Notes: generated by a model not told the origin, from the sequence alone. Numbered from the stretch's first letter, positions 33,332 through 42,608 are shown. The stretch: DNA of 64,000 bases from Rhodothermales bacterium (GCA_028278205.1 JANQES010000057.1:1-64000), one strand, 5' to 3'. A program made the numbers and translations.

Positions 33332-36100
33332 CTACATCCGCGCAGCCAGGGTCAGGAGCTCTTCGGCGTTGAACGGCTTGCTCAGGTAGGCGCTGAAGCC
33401 CATCTCCAGAAAGCGTTCTTTGTCGCCCGGCAAGGCATAGGCTGTCAGCGCGGCGATGGGCACGGTGCTGTAGGTGGGCATGGCGCGTAGCTCCCGCAGC
33501 ACGTCGGCGCCGTTGGCCCCCTCGCCCAGGTTGATGTCCATCAAGACGAGGTCATACTCGGTGTTGAAGGCTTCGAGCAGCGCGTCTTCGGCATTCGAGA
33601 CCACGGTGAGCGCGTAGGCGTCTTCGAGGAGGTTTTCGATCAAAAACTGCGTGTTTTCGTTGTCTTCGACCAGCAACACGCGGGGCTTGACCTGCCCCGA
33701 AAGCAACATCGACGAATGAGCCTTGCGCGCTTCGTCGACGCCGAGGACTTCCAGACCCGGCCTCGTTTCTTCGGCATGGGCCAGCGGAAACGAGACCGTA
33801 AAAGTGCTCCCCTGGCCTTTCTCGCTCTCGACGCTGATCTCACCGTCCATCAACACGACGAGGCGCTGCGTGATCGACAGGCCCAGGCCGCTGCCTTCGT
33901 GCGACCGGCTCAACCCGGTGGATTCTTGCCGGAAAACATCGAACAGGTGCGGCATGAACGATGGGTCGATGCCCACGCCGGTATCGGTGACGTGGACGTG
34001 CACGCGCTCGGCATCGGCCTCGACGCTGACGACCACGCCGCCCGTCTCGGTAAACTTGAGGGCATTGCCGATGAGGTTGTGCAGGATGCTGCTGAAGGCG
34101 CCCCGATCCAGCCGCGCACAGGCGTCTTCGGACTCCGGATCGACGCGAAAATCTAGCGTGAGGTTTTTATGCTGCGCCTGTGTCTGGAAAAACTGAACGA
34201 CCTCTTGCGCCTCGGTATGCACTTGCAGCAAGCCCAGTTGCACCTCCACTCGTTTGGCTTCGAGCTTCGCCAGATCCAACACCGAATTGAGCGTCTCCTT
34301 CAGCCGCACCCCGCTGCTCTCGATCAACTGAGAATACTTTTTATGCTTGCCGCTGACCTGCCGCGCCAGCAACGACGCAAAACCGATGATGCCGGTCAGC
34401 GGCGTGCGGATCTCGTGGCTCATGTTTGCCAGAAATGCCGACTTGGCTTTGTTGGCGGCTTCGGCGCTGAGCTTGGCTTCGTGGAGCGTCTGCTCGTACT
34501 GTTTGCGCCGGGTGATGTCTTGCAAGAAACCGGCATACTTCTTCTCGCCGCCGAGTTCGAACGAGCTGAGCGAGAGCGAGATCGGGAACGTCTCACCGTT
34601 TTTGCGCCGCCCCGTCACTTCGTGCCCGTTGCCGAGCAACCGCCACCGCCCGGCGTCTTCGAAGCTTACCTGGCCGTTGGCGCCTTTATCGTGTTCGTCC
34701 CGAAACACGAGCATGTTCACGTTGCGGCCTTTGACCTCCTCGGCGGTATAACCGAAGATGCGCTGGGCGGCGCGGTTGAACGTCTCGATGATGCCCTGGC
34801 CGTCGGTGACGATGATGCCCTCGGCAGAGGTCTCCAGGATGATACGCTGGCGGCGGGCTTTGTCTTCGAGTTCTTCGATCTGCGCTTCGATCTGCCGCGC
34901 CATCGTATCGTAGGCGCGCGCCAACACGCCGATTTCGTCTTTTCGTTTCATCGATAGATCGACGATGGGCGGTTCGTCGTCCTGGCCAAACCGATCTAGC
35001 GCGCGTGTGATGCGCCGCAGCGGGCGCGTCAGATAGCGTGAGAAGAATAAGGCCAGGGCGATGCCCCACAAAGCAAAGACTACCGTGATGAGGATGCTCC
35101 AGGTGCGCACCTTCCGCACCCTGGCCAGGATGGTCTCGCTGGGCGAGGTGATCACAAAAACCAGATACCGCGGATCCAGCGTGCTGTTGAACGAGAGCCG
35201 GTCTTCGTGCGTGATGAGCGATTCATCCGGGATGGCTACGTCTGCTGCCGGCTGCCCGGCAGCGCCGGCAAACCACGACGCCGTCTTCGGAAACAAATCC
35301 TGAATCTGATAAGGCCCCACCACGGTGGCAGCCAGCGAATCCGGATGAACGAGCAGAAAGTCGCCATGGCTGTTGGCCAGATACAACGCTTCGTCTTCGT
35401 TGATCAACGGGCGGAAGGCGTCGAGCACGTGAGTGAAATCGACGTCGATCACCAGAATGCCGAACGGCTCGTCGTCGGCGTCGCGCACCGGCGTGGCCAC
35501 GCGCAGCGTGGGCGTGCCCGGCGGCACGTCTGCTTCCTCACCCTGGTTCAGATCGATGTGCGAAAAATACACGTCGCCGCCCTGGAGATTGACGGCTTCG
35601 GTGAAATAGTCGTGATGGCCGCTCTGGGTCAGTTCGTCGGTGGAGGTGGTAACGAGTTGGCCGTCTATGCGCTCGACCCGCACGATTTCGCGGCCTTCAT
35701 TAACCAGGCCGATGTAGCGCGCCCGGTAGAACGACGGGTTATTCTGGAGGAAGGCGGCGAAGACCCCGGCCAGTTGCTCGCGCCACTCGGCGTCGCTGTG
35801 GTTGGTGGCTTCATCCAAAAATCCGCCATCTTTGGCACTCATATAAGGCCCGGCAAACGCCCGGACGATGCCTGCCACCGGCGGCGTCTCGGCCAGAAAG
35901 AGCACATCGGTGCTGATGGCTTCTAAGCTGGCCTCGAAGCGCACCTCGATAGTTTCACCGGTATGTTCGAGGCTCTCCGACGAGACTTCGATGAGCGATT
36001 CGTACGCGCTCCAGAATACCAGAAACCCGACCGTGGCTGTGGCAACCAGGACCAGCAGGGAGAAAATGATAGCGAGCCTGCCTCCAATGCCCCCTTTCAT
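33332..36100 (-). CDS. Hybrid sensor histidine kinase with Cache, HAMP, PAS and receiver domains
   Basis: A 922-residue membrane kinase. A first membrane helix at about 9-32, a double-Cache periplasmic sensor at about 40-325, a second helix ([20 protein letters not shown]), HAMP ([20 protein letters not shown]), a PAS domain ([20 protein letters not shown]), HisKA with phospho-His in [15 protein letters not shown], an HATPase domain (N-box [24 protein letters not shown]) and a C-terminal receiver ([18 protein letters not shown], phospho-Asp in [10 protein letters not shown], Lys in LSKPF). I place the start at ATG 36100; the frame extends to 36160 without a better signal. The next gene upstream is a lone receiver, a possible phosphate acceptor. 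Confidence 0.92.
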   Translation of the reverse strand: MKGGIGGRLAIIFSLLVLVATATVGFLVFWSAYESLIEVSSESLEHTGETIEVRFEASLEAISTDVLFLAETPPVAGIVRAFAGPYMSAKDGGFLDEATNHSDAEWREQLAGVFAAFLQNNPSFYRARYIGLVNEGREIVRVERIDGQLVTTSTDELTQSGHHDYFTEAVNLQGGDVYFSHIDLNQGEEADVPPGTPTLRVATPVRDADDEPFGILVIDVDFTHVLDAFRPLINEDEALYLANSHGDFLLVHPDSLAATVVGPYQIQDLFPKTASWFAGAAGQPAADVAIPDESLITHEDRLSFNSTLDPRYLVFVITSPSETILARVRKVRTWSILITVVFALWGIALALFFSRYLTRPLRRITRALDRFGQDDEPPIVDLSMKRKDEIGVLARAYDTMARQIEAQIEELEDKARRQRIILETSAEGIIVTDGQGIIETFNRAAQRIFGYTAEEVKGRNVNMLVFRDEHDKGANGQVSFEDAGRWRLLGNGHEVTGRRKNGETFPISLSLSSFELGGEKKYAGFLQDITRRKQYEQTLHEAKLSAEAANKAKSAFLANMSHEIRTPLTGIIGFASLLARQVSGKHKKYSQLIESSGVRLKETLNSVLDLAKLEAKRVEVQLGLLQVHTEAQEVVQFFQTQAQHKNLTLDFRVDPESEDACARLDRGAFSSILHNLIGNALKFTETGGVVVSVEADAERVHVHVTDTGVGIDPSFMPHLFDVFRQESTGLSRSHEGSGLGLSITQRLVVLMDGEISVESEKGQGSTFTVSFPLAHAEETRPGLEVLGVDEARKAHSSMLLSGQVKPRVLLVEDNENTQFLIENLLEDAYALTVVSNAEDALLEAFNTEYDLVLMDINLGEGANGADVLRELRAMPTYSTVPIAALTAYALPGDKERFLEMGFSAYLSKPFNAEELLTLAARM

Positions 36101-36215
36101 AAGATCGCTTAGGCCGTTAAGGACGACGTGAACGGGAAACTTACACCACAGGCCCCGCACGATGCAAGATGTAGGAGGGGGCCGTCACATCAGCTTCACT
36201 ATTCGGATCGTGCTC

Positions 36216-36593
36216 TTACCCCGCCTTCGCCAGTAACGACCGGGTCTTGCGCATCAACTCTTCGAAAGTGAACGGCTTGAGTAAAAAATCGTCGGCGCCC
36301 AGGGCCAGGCATTCTTCGCGCACGGCAGTGCGGGCATCCGCCGTGATGAACATGAACGGGATGTTGCCCGTGCGCGGGTCGGCCCGGAGGCGTTCGAAGA
36401 GGTCGATGCCGCTGAGCCCGACCATGTAGAGATCGCTGACGACGAGGTCGGGGGCGTGCTGGAGGCTTAGTTCGTAGCCGGTCTGGCCATCGCGCGCGCT
36501 GATGACTTCCAGTCCTTCAGACTCGTACATAACCTGGATGCACTCCCGAATGATTGCATCATTTTCGATGATGAGCGCCTTCTTCCGCTGCAT
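36216..36593 (-). CDS. Single-domain response regulator
   Basis: A 125-residue stand-alone receiver. Acidic pocket in ALIIENDAIIREC (Glu-Asn in place of the usual Asp-Asp), phospho-Asp in DLVVSDLYMVGLSG, Thr/Ser position in MFITADART, Lys in FLLKPFTFEEL. There is no output domain, so it may act as phosphate shuttle or by protein contact. It precedes the hybrid kinase on the same strand, 115 bases apart. An alternative start seven codons earlier (36614) exists. A large palindrome separates it from the divergent globin gene. Confidence 0.88.
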   Translation of the reverse strand: MQRKKALIIENDAIIRECIQVMYESEGLEVISARDGQTGYELSLQHAPDLVVSDLYMVGLSGIDLFERLRADPRTGNIPFMFITADARTAVREECLALGADDFLLKPFTFEELMRKTRSLLAKAG

Positions 36594-36720
36594 AGTCAAA
36601 TGGTCTGCCTCCATACATTGTGCCTGTGCCCCATGACTCCGCAGCCCGTAGAGGGTTCCGCCGCGCCCCGGACGGGCACGAATGTTTCACATTGACCCTG
36701 TTTGTCGTCTGTCGTATGAT

Positions 36721-36828
36721 GAGCCGGGGATCTGATTTTGGATTTTAGATTTTGGATTTTGGATTTTGGATTGGATGCCAACAATCCAAAATCCAAAATC
36801 CAAAATTCGCTCCGGCCATCCCCGGCTC
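36721..36828. repeat. Palindrome with TTTTGGA arms in a divergent promoter region
   Basis: Outer perfect arms GAGCCGGGGAT (36721-36731) and ATCCCCGGCTC (36818-36828). Inside, tandem TTTTGGA/TTTTAGA units (36734-36774) face CAATCCAAAATCCAAAATCC units (36782-36807). The gap lies between divergent genes (receiver and globin), so its role cannot be transcription termination alone. Confidence 0.85.
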
Positions 36829-36857
36829 AACAACAACCGACTCACCAAACCGTGCCG

Positions 36858-37268
36858 ATGGATCAAGAAAATATCGAAATCATCCACGAGAGCCTCCAGC
36901 GCTGCAACCGCGACCCCCGGTTTATGGATCGGTTCTATGAGACGTTTCTCAACGCCTCGCCTGAAGTAGCTGAGAAATTTGCCCATACCGATATGAAGCG
37001 GCAAAAGCGCATGGTGGCGGCTTCGTTTTACACGTGCATCCTGGCCGCCGAAGACGTGCCCTACGCCGCGGCGGCCATCAAACATCTGGGCGAGATGCAC
37101 CGCAACCTCGCCATCCGCCCCGCCCTCTATGAACTATGGCTCGACAGCCTCGTCGAGGCCGTTGCCGCCTGCGACGACGTCTTCGACGACCGGGTGGAAG
37201 ACTCCTGGCGCCAGGTCATGCGCAGCGGCATCGAGCAAATGCTGGCGATGTATGCGGTGCAGGGATAA
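36858..37268 (+). CDS. Globin
   Basis: A 136-residue single-domain globin. Helix B/C/E text DPRFMDRFYETFLNASPEV followed by KFAHTDMKRQKRMVAASFYT, and the F-helix segment AAIKHLGEMHRNLAIRP, in which the His of EMHRN is the candidate proximal heme ligand. The C-terminal helix DSWRQVMRSGIEQMLAMY fits. The start at 36858 is used because upstream sequence in frame is made of repeat. Its role (oxygen or NO binding) is unknown; the neighbouring two-component genes suggest redox or gas-related control, but that is only position. Confidence 0.82.
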   Translation: MDQENIEIIHESLQRCNRDPRFMDRFYETFLNASPEVAEKFAHTDMKRQKRMVAASFYTCILAAEDVPYAAAAIKHLGEMHRNLAIRPALYELWLDSLVEAVAACDDVFDDRVEDSWRQVMRSGIEQMLAMYAVQG

Positions 37269-37597
37269 TCCGCTGCGCGATGTTTGAGTGCTTTGGTGTT
37301 TGAGTGTTTTGGTGTTTGAGTGTTATAGTGTTTGCATTGAAATTGAAGAAGCCCCGTAGGGGCGTCCTGTTTGTAGTACGTTCTGTTTTCTCAAGAAAAA
37401 GCTCCGTAGGAGCGACCTGTTAAAGGAATAAAGAACAGGTCGCCCCTACGGGGCTCATTTTGTGGATTGGCTGTTTTCTACAAACAGGTCGTCCGAACCT
37501 GCCCCTGCGAAGGCAGGGGGGACTTTGAAGACACGCCCCAAAACACCATAACACTCAAACACCATAACACTCAAACACTATAACACCCAGACACCCG
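37269..37597. repeat. Nested palindromes with TTTGAGTG-type arms in a 329-base gap
   Basis: The whole gap is repeat. Outer arms: TTTGAGTGTTTTGGTG units (37282-37334) face CACCATAACACTCAAA units (37539-37594), a word length of eight. Inside are AGCCCCGTAGGGGCG (37352-37366), GCTCCGTAGGAGCG (37401-37414), CGCCCCTACGGGGCT (37441-37455) and CTACAAACAGG (37479-37489) that pair in several ways, for instance GACCTGTT/GAACAGGTC. It ends four bases before the next start codon. Confidence 0.85.
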
Positions 37598-38725
37598 ATG
37601 AAGCGTAGCGGCAGAGGGCCGGTGGGGGGCGCCTCGGAGGGCAACCGGCTGACGCTTTACACCGACGGCGACGCCGCCTTCGAGGTGGCCTACGAGGCCA
37701 TCCAACACGCCCGGCAGCGTGTGTGGCTGGAGATGTACATCCTCGAACCGGACGAAGTAGGCCGGCGGCTGGTCGAAGCGCTGGTCGAGGCGGCCCGGCG
37801 GGGCTGCGACGTCATCTTGCTCTTCGACCGCTTCGGCTCGTACCGCTTCCGCGCGCGCCATGCCGCGCCCATCCGCAAAGCCGGCGGGCGGGTAGCGCTC
37901 TACAACCCACTGTTTCCCTGGCGTAAGATGGGGCGTAAGATTGCGCCGTTCTCCCACCGCGATCACCGCAAAATCCTCATCGTCGACGAGACCGGCTTTA
38001 CCGGAGGACGCAACATCAGCGCCGAATACGGCGGCCCCGGTCCCGAACGCTTTCACGACGTGACGCTTCGCCTCGAAGGACCCTGCGTGCGCGACCTCGC
38101 CAGTGTCTTTCTCGATTCGCTCTACAACGCCACGCGCGACGTGCCGCCGCTGCCGCCCCCGCCGCCGCCTTACCCCGACGGCGTCTTCGTCGATGTGCTC
38201 GAACTCAACGCCCGCACCCAGGAACGCGACCTCGACCGGGCTATCGAAACGCGGATCGATCAGGCCCGGCGCTGCTGTTACATTGCCACGCCCTATTTCA
38301 TCCCGCCGGCCTGGTTTCGGCAGGCGCTGATCCACGCCGCCCACCGGGGCACCGACGTGCGCATCCTCACCGCCGGGCAATCTGACGTGCCGCACGCCCG
38401 CACCGCCGGACGCCATCTCTATGGGGGGATGCTGGCAAGCGGCGCGCGGATCTTCGAGATGCAAGATCCCGTCCTGCACGCCAAATTTCTTACCATCGAC
38501 GGCTATCACAGCATCGTCGGCTCGTACAACATCGATCAGTTCGGCGGCAAGCATAACCTGGAAGTGGGTGTGGCCGCTCGCGACCCGGTGTTGGCCCGCG
38601 CCCTCGAAGCCGAGTTCCACGCCACCCTCGACCAATCCATAGAAATGACGCTCGACGCGTGGAAACGCCGCTCCCCCCTCACCCGCTTCATCCAGTGGTT
38701 CCTCTATCAGTTGTCGCGGATTTAA
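37598..38725 (+). CDS. Phospholipase D-family cardiolipin synthase-like protein
   Basis: A 375-residue enzyme with two HKD motifs: SHRDHRKILIVDE (residues about 124-136) and LHAKFLTIDGYHSIVGSYN (about 292-310). Between them lies the usual NISAEYGG segment. There is no N-terminal membrane helix, in contrast to ClsA; the layout is closer to ClsB/ClsC-type proteins, which join phosphatidylglycerol or phosphatidylethanolamine to make cardiolipin. The C-terminal LTRFIQWFLYQLSRI is amphipathic and could touch the membrane. There is no Shine-Dalgarno, and the repeat reaches the start codon, so the start is not certain. It converges on the nitroreductase gene. Confidence 0.88.
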   Translation: MKRSGRGPVGGASEGNRLTLYTDGDAAFEVAYEAIQHARQRVWLEMYILEPDEVGRRLVEALVEAARRGCDVILLFDRFGSYRFRARHAAPIRKAGGRVALYNPLFPWRKMGRKIAPFSHRDHRKILIVDETGFTGGRNISAEYGGPGPERFHDVTLRLEGPCVRDLASVFLDSLYNATRDVPPLPPPPPPYPDGVFVDVLELNARTQERDLDRAIETRIDQARRCCYIATPYFIPPAWFRQALIHAAHRGTDVRILTAGQSDVPHARTAGRHLYGGMLASGARIFEMQDPVLHAKFLTIDGYHSIVGSYNIDQFGGKHNLEVGVAARDPVLARALEAEFHATLDQSIEMTLDAWKRRSPLTRFIQWFLYQLSRI

Positions 38726-38746
38726 TTTTTTGATCCACCAAAAAAA

Positions 38747-39808
38747 TTAACGATACATCATCGAAAAGGAGGAGGTCGAGAGCACTTCGCGGACGGGGCG
38801 GCGGGGGGTGGGCCGGAGCCGCTTGCCGTAGCCCATCCGGAGAATCAGTTGCGGATGGTCTGTGCTATCGATCAGCTCGGCCACGCGGGGCCGCAGGCGT
38901 GGCACTTCGATGGGTTGATTGAGGAATGATGCCGACAGGCCGGCGTCCTGAGCCGCCAACAACAGCCGGGCCAGGCCCTGCCCGGCTTCGAGCCAGGCGA
39001 TGGGGTTGTCCATCCGCGTGGTCAGGATCATCAACGCAGGCGAGCCTTGCGCCAGTTGACGATCGTGGGCAGCCCGGCCCTCGCCCCAATCGAACGTGCG
39101 GATGACGAAAGGACCCGCGTAAGAAAGGACGGTGCTCACGCCCTGGGCATATCCAGGAATGCCGTCGTGGCTTTTGCTCCGGTTGGGATGAATCCACGCG
39201 GCCAGTTCGCGGCGAAACCGTTTGTCGCGGCCCTGAATCCGGTCGCCTTCGGCAATCAAATCGACGAGGGCTTCGCGGGCATGGACATCGCGGAGCACAT
39301 GGAGGTGGGCGCCTTCGTCCTGCACGGCCGTTTCGCAGGCTTGCAGATCGGGCTCCGGCACCCGGCGTTGGGCAAAAGGCAGGCGGTTGGTCCGGCGTTC
39401 TTTGATGGCGTCGAAGAGGCGATGATCCATCGACGAAGGCTCGTGGCGAGAGCCCAGCCGGATGAACGCCAGCAGGTCGGGTTCGCTGAAGTCGGGGAAG
39501 GCGCGAACGATGGATTTGTAGCCGAAATGCCGCATCGCCACGCGCAGGTGCAACAGGGCCGCGCCGCAACTCATAATCAACTCACGGTCGTCCGGATCGA
39601 CTACCGGTAGCGCCCGCGTGCGGTCGGCGTAGAGTTCAACCTCGTCGCCCGAGATCTTGAACCGCCACGGCTGCGAGTTATGGCCCGACGGCGCTAAGAC
39701 CGCGTAGTTGAGCAAAAACTTCAGTTGTTCGGAGCGGGTCCCGGTCCGAGGAAAATCATATTCAAGTACGTCCCACGGGTCTTCAACGAGCACTGGCATG
39801 ACTTCCAC
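38747..39808 (-). CDS. Acg-type nitroreductase family protein
   Basis: A 353-residue double nitroreductase fold protein. The first half has LLNYAVLAPSGHNSQPWRFK (FMN contact, residues about 33-52) and the second half ERRTNRLPFAQRRVPEP and DAGLSASFLNQPIEVPRLRP. This layout is that of the Acg family, described in mycobacterial dormancy, where the flavin pocket is covered by a lid and turnover is doubtful. I choose the GTG at 39808 because AAGGAGGTACAC lies directly before it; the first ATG (39799) is three codons later. The small gene 39855-40106 lies directly upstream and is probably in the same operon. Four universal stress proteins elsewhere in the window fit a stress regulon. Confidence 0.8.
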   Translation of the reverse strand: MEVMPVLVEDPWDVLEYDFPRTGTRSEQLKFLLNYAVLAPSGHNSQPWRFKISGDEVELYADRTRALPVVDPDDRELIMSCGAALLHLRVAMRHFGYKSIVRAFPDFSEPDLLAFIRLGSRHEPSSMDHRLFDAIKERRTNRLPFAQRRVPEPDLQACETAVQDEGAHLHVLRDVHAREALVDLIAEGDRIQGRDKRFRRELAAWIHPNRSKSHDGIPGYAQGVSTVLSYAGPFVIRTFDWGEGRAAHDRQLAQGSPALMILTTRMDNPIAWLEAGQGLARLLLAAQDAGLSASFLNQPIEVPRLRPRVAELIDSTDHPQLILRMGYGKRLRPTPRRPVREVLSTSSFSMMYR

Positions 39809-39854
39809 CGTGTACCTCCTTAAACGTCTGCCTGGAGGAAAGGCCGCCCCCTGT

Positions 39855-40106
39855 CTAGTCATCCGCTTCCAACCATGCATCCATCAAGGCATGAAGCGAC
39901 ACCGGATCGACGTCGTGGCGGCCTCCATGCTCTTCGGGATTCATGACGGGGATGATGATCCGGTTGCCGTCCCGGTACGGCTCGCCCATACGCTCTCCTT
40001 CATCGAGCATCTCGACGGCATGATGCAAGAGATGTTTGATGAACCGGATTTCTTTCTCCGCGCGGAGCTTATGATCCGGGTCGTGGTGTGGCTCTTCGAT
40101 GGACAT
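39855..40106 (-). CDS. Small hypothetical protein upstream of the nitroreductase
   Basis: An 83-residue acidic, histidine-rich protein (MSIEEPHHDPDHKLRAEKEI ... MNPEEHGGRHDVDP ... MDAWLEADD). There are no cysteines and no membrane helix. AGAGGTG six bases before the ATG supports the start. The gap to the nitroreductase start is 46 bases and contains that gene's Shine-Dalgarno, so both are probably in one transcript. Eight or so histidines with aspartates suggest metal binding, which is inference. I do not recognise the family. Confidence 0.6.
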   Translation of the reverse strand: MSIEEPHHDPDHKLRAEKEIRFIKHLLHHAVEMLDEGERMGEPYRDGNRIIIPVMNPEEHGGRHDVDPVSLHALMDAWLEADD

Positions 40107-40302
40107 AACGCACCTCTGTGCTTGGGATGCATAAAGACAGGATGAGGGCAGCGCCTGCGCGCATGGCGCGTCCTTAAAAGGAACATTACAATAGCCGGAG
40201 CCCCTCGGCTACCCGGATATCACTCTATGACGTGTAAGGCGGGATACCCTTGCCTTGTGGGGGAAAACGACGACGCCTGTGGGGGAAAGGATTACATGGT
40301 TC

Positions 40303-40442
40303 GATTTTGGATTTTAGATTTTGGATTTTGGATTGTTGAAATCCACCGTCATCCCAACGAAAAAAAGCCGCGCCGGAATCCCCCGACGCGGCTTTTTTTG
40401 TTGAATACGGATCGGAGACCACCCAATCCAAAATCTAAAATC
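40303..40442. repeat. Composite palindrome: TTTTGGA arms around a GC hairpin
   Basis: Right part of the 339-base gap 40107-40445. Arms: GATTTTGGATTTTAGATTTT (from 40303) to 40335, against CAATCCAAAATCTAAAATCG (40423-40442). The inner stem CAACGAAAAAAAGCCGCG (40355-40372) pairs with CGCGGCTTTTTTTGTTG (40387-40403), a strong terminator form for the minus-strand tnaA gene. The left part of the gap (40107-40300) holds only the presumed promoter of 39855-40106 and two copies of GTGGGGGAAA (40257-40266, 40279-40288). Confidence 0.85.
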
Positions 40443-40445
40443 GCC

Positions 40446-41861
40446 TTACGATCCTGTTTTGCGCACGCGCAGCGGGATCACACGCCGCGCGGCCTCGACG
40501 GCTTCGAAGTGGCACGTGAAGTGGCGCAGGAACGGCGGCTCTTTCGTCATCTTGTAGCCGCAGACGACGAACCGGTTCTTCCAAACCTCTCCGATGACCT
40601 GGACCAGATAATCGAAGTGGCTCTGCGTGTAGACGCGCCGGGGGATGGCCAGGCGGACGAGTTCGAGTTCGGACGGGATCTCGTTGCCCTGCTCGTCTTT
40701 GCTGCCGAACATCACACTGCCCAGTTCGACGCCGCGCACGCCGCCTTCGATGTAGAGCGCGTTGACCAGGCCGATGCCCGGATACTGGCTCTGCGGAATG
40801 TGCTGCAGGAAGGCCTTAGCGTCGAGGTAGATGGCGTGGCCGCCGACGGGGCGCAGGTACGGCACCCCCATCTCATCGAGCTTCTCGGCGATGTACTCGA
40901 CGCACGAATGGCGATAGGCCTGATAGTCATAGTCGAGCGCTTCCATGAGCCCGACGGCGATGACTTCGAGGTCGCGCCCGGCCAGACCGCCGTAGGTCGG
41001 GAAGCCTTCGCGGAGGATCAGCGCGTTGCGGAAGTGCTCGGCCCAGGCGTCGTCGTTGCAGATCAGGAAGCCGCCGATGTTGGCCATGCCGTCTTTCTTG
41101 CAACTCATCGTGGCGCCGTCGGCATACGAGAACATCTCCTGCGCGATTTCGAGGAGCGTCTTGTCCTGGTAGCCTTCTTCGCGTTCGTGGATGAAAAAGG
41201 CATTCTCGGCGAAGCGGCACGCGTCGATGATCAGCGGGATGTCGTGCTGCGCCAGGATGGCTTTGACGGCGCGGATGTTTTCCATCGACACGGGCTGCCC
41301 GCCGCCGGTGTTGTTGGTGACGGTGATCATGCAGAAAGGGATCTGCTCGGCGCCGTATTCTTCGATGCAGGCTTCGAGCTTCTCCAGATCCATGTTGCCT
41401 TTGAACGGCGCTTCGGAGCCCATGTCGAGGCCTTCTTCGCACAGCAAATTGAGCGCTTTGCCTCCGACGAACTCGATGTTGGCGCGGGTGGTGTCGAAGT
41501 GGCTGTTGTTGGGGATGACGTGACCCGGCTTGACGATGGTGGCCAGGATATTTTCGGCGGCGCGGCCCTGGTGCGTGGGCAGCACGTGCTTGATGCCGGT
41601 GATGGTTTTGATGGTCTCTTCGAACTTCTTGAAAGACCGGCTGCCGGCGTACGACTCGTCGCCGAGCATCAAGGCCGCCCACTGCCTGGTAGACATCGCG
41701 CCGGTGCCGCTATCGGTCAGCAGATCGATGTAGCAATCTTCGGCGTCGAGCAGAAAGACGTTCATGTTGGCGTCTTTGAGGGCCTGCCACCGCTCTTCTC
41801 GGGTGGTAACTTTCGCGGGTTCGACGACTTTGATGCGAAAGGGGGGGACCATGCTCTTCAT
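40446..41861 (-). CDS. tnaA: Tryptophanase (beta-eliminating lyase)
   Basis: A 471-residue PLP enzyme that splits tryptophan to indole, pyruvate and ammonia. Marks: PFRIKVVEPAKVTTREERW at the start, YIDLLTDSGTGAMSTRQWA, PTHQGRAAENIL, NNTGGGQPVS, the PLP-binding segment SYADGATMSCKKDG and LAIPRRVYTQSHFDY. Tyrosine phenol-lyases have an Arg in the MERG segment (GVRSMERG) that binds the phenol ring; here the text is GVRGVELGSV, closer to tryptophanase. A Shine-Dalgarno GGAGGAAACGAGC precedes the start. No tnaB permease is adjacent. The 3' end is closed by the composite hairpin. The exact substrate (Trp or Tyr) rests on that one segment. Confidence 0.9.
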   Translation of the reverse strand: MKSMVPPFRIKVVEPAKVTTREERWQALKDANMNVFLLDAEDCYIDLLTDSGTGAMSTRQWAALMLGDESYAGSRSFKKFEETIKTITGIKHVLPTHQGRAAENILATIVKPGHVIPNNSHFDTTRANIEFVGGKALNLLCEEGLDMGSEAPFKGNMDLEKLEACIEEYGAEQIPFCMITVTNNTGGGQPVSMENIRAVKAILAQHDIPLIIDACRFAENAFFIHEREEGYQDKTLLEIAQEMFSYADGATMSCKKDGMANIGGFLICNDDAWAEHFRNALILREGFPTYGGLAGRDLEVIAVGLMEALDYDYQAYRHSCVEYIAEKLDEMGVPYLRPVGGHAIYLDAKAFLQHIPQSQYPGIGLVNALYIEGGVRGVELGSVMFGSKDEQGNEIPSELELVRLAIPRRVYTQSHFDYLVQVIGEVWKNRFVVCGYKMTKEPPFLRHFTCHFEAVEAARRVIPLRVRKTGS

Positions 41862-42263
41862 GCTCGTTTCCTCCAGGACCTACGTGTGAGACATTCGACA
41901 CGTCGCAGCGTGATTGACGGATGGTTCCGGCCTGCCGTGCGCTCTCGCTGCAGAAGATGTTACCGGGTTTGGAAGAGGCGCTGCTGTGGGGCGCGTGCGC
42001 TGCCAACGAACCTCTTGAACGTTCCCAATCCCACTCCCAACAAGCCTGGATACAAGGTATCGACTTACCCCCCCATGGTGAAATGGGTAGCTTCCCCTTT
42101 ACTGGTTGGGGAAAATCCCCATACCCTCTCACTTAAGTGTTAGGTAAATAAAAGGTTATGGCTTTTGAAAAGGCGAATAGCCAATGGCGAATGGCCAATA
42201 GGGAAGGAGAAAATTCATTCCCCATTGGCTATTCGCCCTCTCATTCCGGACAATCGAAAAACG
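41862..42263. other. Gap of 402 bases: tnaA leader region and an ATTGGCT palindrome
   Basis: Bases 41862-42130 are the 5' leader of tnaA on the minus strand. I see no compact tnaC-like leader peptide with a good start, although a minus-strand frame there has four Trp codons (around 42010-42075). The T/C-rich stretch 42067-42120 holds GGTTGGGGAAAATCCCC. At 42172-42237 a palindrome has perfect 16-base ends GGCGAATAGCCAATGG / CCATTGGCTATTCGCC with tandem AATGGCC/AATAGCC words inside. No gene was found. Confidence 0.6.
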
Positions 42264-42575
42264 CTACTTTGCCAGATACTCGGCGGCTTCTTCCTCAGAC
42301 AGCCGCCTCAGGTATTCTTCGTCTTCGCTGCCGTTGACGAGGAACTCGTAATCGGTTTCATAGAGATAGTAGGTTTTGCACTGCGGGCACTGCTGGAGTT
42401 GCAACTTGCGGCTGGAGTAGGGTTTGAAATCTTTGACCAGCATCAGTTTGCCGGCGGCGGCGGGCAAATAGGTGTTGTCCTCCTCCCAACCATACTTCTG
42501 AAACGCACTTTCCACATCGGCCAGGCGGGAGCAAATGCTGCACTTCGTGTAAGGGATAGCTTTCTTTTTTGCCAT
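42264..42575 (-). CDS. Small protein with two CxxC motifs, zinc-ribbon-like
   Basis: A 103-residue cytoplasmic protein with two cysteine pairs, TKCSICSRLADVE at the N-terminus and QCPQCKTYYLYETDYEFL in the middle, the spacing of a zinc ribbon. The C-terminus (SEDEEYLRRLSEEEAAEYLA) is acidic and helical. I do not recognise a family. The start is set at ATG 42575 (MAKKKAIPYTKC), since the seven codons before it come from GCAAATG-type repeat. It lies 33 bases downstream of the DinB-like gene, in the same direction, separated only by repeat units. Confidence 0.65.
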   Translation of the reverse strand: MAKKKAIPYTKCSICSRLADVESAFQKYGWEEDNTYLPAAAGKLMLVKDFKPYSSRKLQLQQCPQCKTYYLYETDYEFLVNGSEDEEYLRRLSEEEAAEYLAK

Positions 42576-42608
42576 TTGCCTTTTGCAATTTGCCATCAGT
42601 CGTCCGTC

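Noticed and set aside
41862-42132. Possible tnaC-like leader peptide before tnaA (minus-strand frame with four Trp codons)
   Set aside because: The frame runs on into tnaA in another phase, has no Shine-Dalgarno and is too long; the Trp codons come from a short T/C-rich stretch.
40227-42143. Plus-strand open frame of 638 codons opposite tnaA
   Set aside because: Antisense shadow of the tryptophanase gene, extended through repeat DNA; composition is typical of a shadow frame.
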